Assembly (NCBI GenBank): GCA_937922775.1
Contig: CALAKE010000470.1
Location: forward strand, 1 to 7,536
DNA: 7,536 bases
Origin: an uncultured bacterium
GTDB taxonomy: Bacteria; Acidobacteriota; UBA890
Direction of reading: 5' to 3'
This document shows positions 6,639 through 7,536 of the stretch, in pieces. Each line of letters opens with the position of its first letter. Position 1 is the stretch's first letter. A program made the translations under genes and the position numbers. The notes under the pieces are model-generated. The model made no database searches and was not told the DNA's origin. It was given only the letters and a program-made list of their open reading frames with translations.

Positions 6639-6773
6639 TCAAATCCCTGTTGCAGGAGCTGGTTGAGGCAGTTGCCGAAAAGCTTCAACGCGTGGCCATC
6701 CTATCAACGTAGATACCGCAATGTCCCGGAGCCGCTGATCGGTCGTGATCACCAGGCGTGCCTGCCTGAGGTG
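6639..6773 (-). pseudogene. Possible 3' remnant of a PIN-domain-like gene
   Basis: On the - strand, the frame ending in TGA (6639-6641) reads HLRQARLVITTDQRLRDIAV and then STLIGWPRVEAFRQL before the stop. The LVITTDQRL part looks like the last acidic motif of PIN-domain RNases (LVTxDxxL). The stop lies 4 nt before the metalloprotease ATG, a spacing typical of adjacent co-directional genes. Upstream on this strand the frame runs antisense through the AbrB-type antitoxin gene and loses any likeness to PIN proteins, so only a C-terminal piece could remain. The match is short and may be chance. Confidence 0.25.
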
Positions 6774-6797
6774 TGATTCTTGAAGGGAGGAAGCCAT

Positions 6798-6826
6798 TTG
6801 ACTATGGTAAGAGTAAGAGAAGTAAT
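6798..6826 (+). promoter_or_regulatory. Probable sigma70-type promoter of the vapBC-like pair
   Basis: TTGACT (6798-6803) matches five of six -35 consensus bases. Seventeen bases later, AGTAAT (6821-6826) matches four of six -10 bases. The region is AT-rich against a GC-rich background. The predicted transcript start leaves a short leader with AGAGAG (6838-6843) 8 nt before ATG 6852. A tandem GTAAGA repeat (6807-6818) and the short inverted arms TGGTA (6805-6809) and TACCA (6832-6836) overlap the promoter. They could be part of an operator for the antitoxin, which commonly represses its own operon. Confidence 0.5.
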
Positions 6827-6851
6827 ACCTATACCACAGAGAGATGGTTCC

Positions 6852-7085
6852 ATGAGGATCACATCCAAGGGGCAAGTCACGATCCCCATCGAGATTCGCG
6901 AAACGCTCGGGCTGCTTCCCCACACGGAGGTCGTTTTCGGAGTCGAAGGCGACGCGGCGACCATTCGCAGAGCCGACGATAGCGACCAAGGTCGCGGGGA
7001 GAGGATCGTGCGACACCTCCGCCGGCGTGGCACCGTGGCCATGAGTACCGATGAGATTATGGCTCTGACGCGGGCCGACGAATGA
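6852..7085 (+). CDS. AbrB/MazE-fold antitoxin (VapB type)
   Basis: A 77-residue protein whose N-terminus, MRITSKGQVTIPIEIRETLG, is the classic AbrB/SpoVT swapped-hairpin DNA-binding domain (about 1-45). The charged tail (46-77, ending STDEIMALTRADE) is expected to wrap the toxin. It should neutralise the PIN RNase encoded next and repress the operon. I chose ATG 6852 because it gives the family's usual first residues and follows AGAGAG with 8-nt spacing. In-frame starts further up (TTG 6798, ATG 6804) follow a strong AAGGGAGG (6783-6790), would add 16-18 residues, and overlap the likely promoter; I rate them less likely but cannot exclude them. The stop overlaps the toxin start as ATGA (7082-7085), which implies translational coupling. 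Confidence 0.9.
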   Translation: MRITSKGQVTIPIEIRETLGLLPHTEVVFGVEGDAATIRRADDSDQGRGERIVRHLRRRGTVAMSTDEIMALTRADE

Positions 7086-7486
7086 CCGCCGTTCTTGTCG
7101 ATAGCAACGTGCTGCTGGATGTTCTGACGGGTGATCCGGAGTGGGGCGAGTGGTCCGAGGCGGCTTTGGCGAAGTGTGCCGACTTCGCCACGCTCGTGGT
7201 CAATCCGATCGTCTACGCGGAGGTCTCCATCGGATTCGAACGCATCGAGGAGTTGGAAGACGCACTGCCGCCGGAGCTTCTGCGACGCGAGCCTCTTCCC
7301 TGGGAAGCGGGCTTCCTGGCAGGGAAGTGCTTCGTCGCCTATCGTCGGCGCGGAGGGCTCGGGCGCGCCCCGCTTACCGACTTCTACATCGGCGCCCACG
7401 CGGCCGTCTGCGGCTACCGACTCCTCACTCGCGACGCGAGGCGCTACCGCACCTACTTCCCCTCATTGCCGCTCATCGCGCCCTAG
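7082..7486 (+). CDS. vapC: PIN-domain ribonuclease toxin (VapC family)
   Basis: A 134-residue PIN-domain protein of normal VapC length, expected to be a Mg2+-dependent endoribonuclease that cuts tRNA, rRNA or mRNA when the antitoxin is lost. The acidic active-site residues are all in place: D7 (VLVDSNVLLDV), E47 (NPIVYAEVSIGF), D100 (PLTDFYIGAHA) and D118 (LLTRDARRYRTYFP). It therefore looks intact and active. It overlaps the antitoxin gene by four bases (ATGA), the usual order of antitoxin first and toxin second. The RNA target cannot be predicted from sequence. Confidence 0.93.
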   Translation: MTAVLVDSNVLLDVLTGDPEWGEWSEAALAKCADFATLVVNPIVYAEVSIGFERIEELEDALPPELLRREPLPWEAGFLAGKCFVAYRRRGGLGRAPLTDFYIGAHAAVCGYRLLTRDARRYRTYFPSLPLIAP

Positions 7487-7488
7487 CG

Positions 7489-7530
7489 CGGGCTGGCCAG
7501 CAGGGCGCAGGCCAATCGGCTGCCAGCCCG
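7489..7530 (+). terminator. Hairpin after vapC, possible terminator without a T tract
   Basis: CGGGCTGG (7489-7496) pairs with CCAGCCCG (7523-7530). CAGC (7498-7501) can extend the stem with GCTG (7519-7522) past one bulged C. It begins 2 nt after the toxin stop at 7484-7486. No run of T follows in the few bases left (TCGGCC), so it may be a stabilising 3' structure or a Rho-dependent end rather than an intrinsic terminator. Confidence 0.35.
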
Positions 7531-7536
7531 TCGGCC

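Noticed and set aside
6635..6688. TTG 6688 start for the metalloprotease
   Set aside because: It would put 18 extra residues before the signal-like segment, uses a rare start, and lacks a clear ribosome site compared with ATG 6634.
6745..6752. GTGATCAC palindrome upstream of the antitoxin
   Set aside because: Only 8 bp, not repeated in full nearby, and within the putative PIN-like remnant frame. Too short to call an operator.

Overview
The window is GC-rich (about 60-65% by eye), with Shine-Dalgarno-type ribosome sites, a Tat-exported molybdoenzyme and a Ste24-like membrane protease. This suggests a free-living, probably Gram-negative environmental bacterium. Nothing here fixes the phylum; Acidobacteriota, Gemmatimonadota or Proteobacteria-like lineages would all fit. 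There are no rRNA or tRNA genes, IS elements or CRISPR arrays.

Left part, 1-3838, metabolic, all on +. The last 16 codons of an unidentified gene end at 52. A perfect 11-bp GC-rich hairpin with a T-rich tail follows, and then an ornithine cyclodeaminase/mu-crystallin family protein (127-1119). Next come a two-gene molybdenum hydroxylase: a small [2Fe-2S]2 subunit (1212-1676) and a large molybdopterin subunit with a twin-arginine signal (1685-3838). The pair has the two-subunit IorAB layout, without a FAD subunit. It is therefore expected to work in the periplasm and pass electrons to a cytochrome or similar carrier rather than to NAD or O2. The substrate is unknown. The neighbouring NAD(P)-dependent imine/keto-acid enzyme makes an N-heterocycle or cyclic amino acid a reasonable guess, but no more than that.

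Middle part, 3839-5148. An AT-rich island of about 50 bp holds three alternating ACAAG/CTTGT half-sites. It lies upstream of a two-gene + strand unit: a nucleotidyltransferase-fold protein (4084-4743) and an XRE-family helix-turn-helix protein (4759-5148). The layout resembles a toxin-antitoxin or AbiE-like module controlled by its own DNA-binding partner. This is the least characterised and most interesting part of the window.

Right part, 5149-7536. A convergent - strand gene (5186-6634) encodes an M48 (Ste24-like) zinc metalloprotease with several membrane segments and an unusual acidic N-terminal extension. Just upstream of it on the same strand is a short frame resembling the tail of a PIN-domain protein, possibly a gene remnant. 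Diverging from it is a VapBC-type toxin-antitoxin pair, an AbrB/MazE-fold antitoxin (6852-7085) and a PIN-domain RNase (7082-7486), which overlap by 4 nt. The window ends in a hairpin-forming sequence after the toxin. The right half thus looks like an accessory zone with two regulator/effector pairs flanking a protease.
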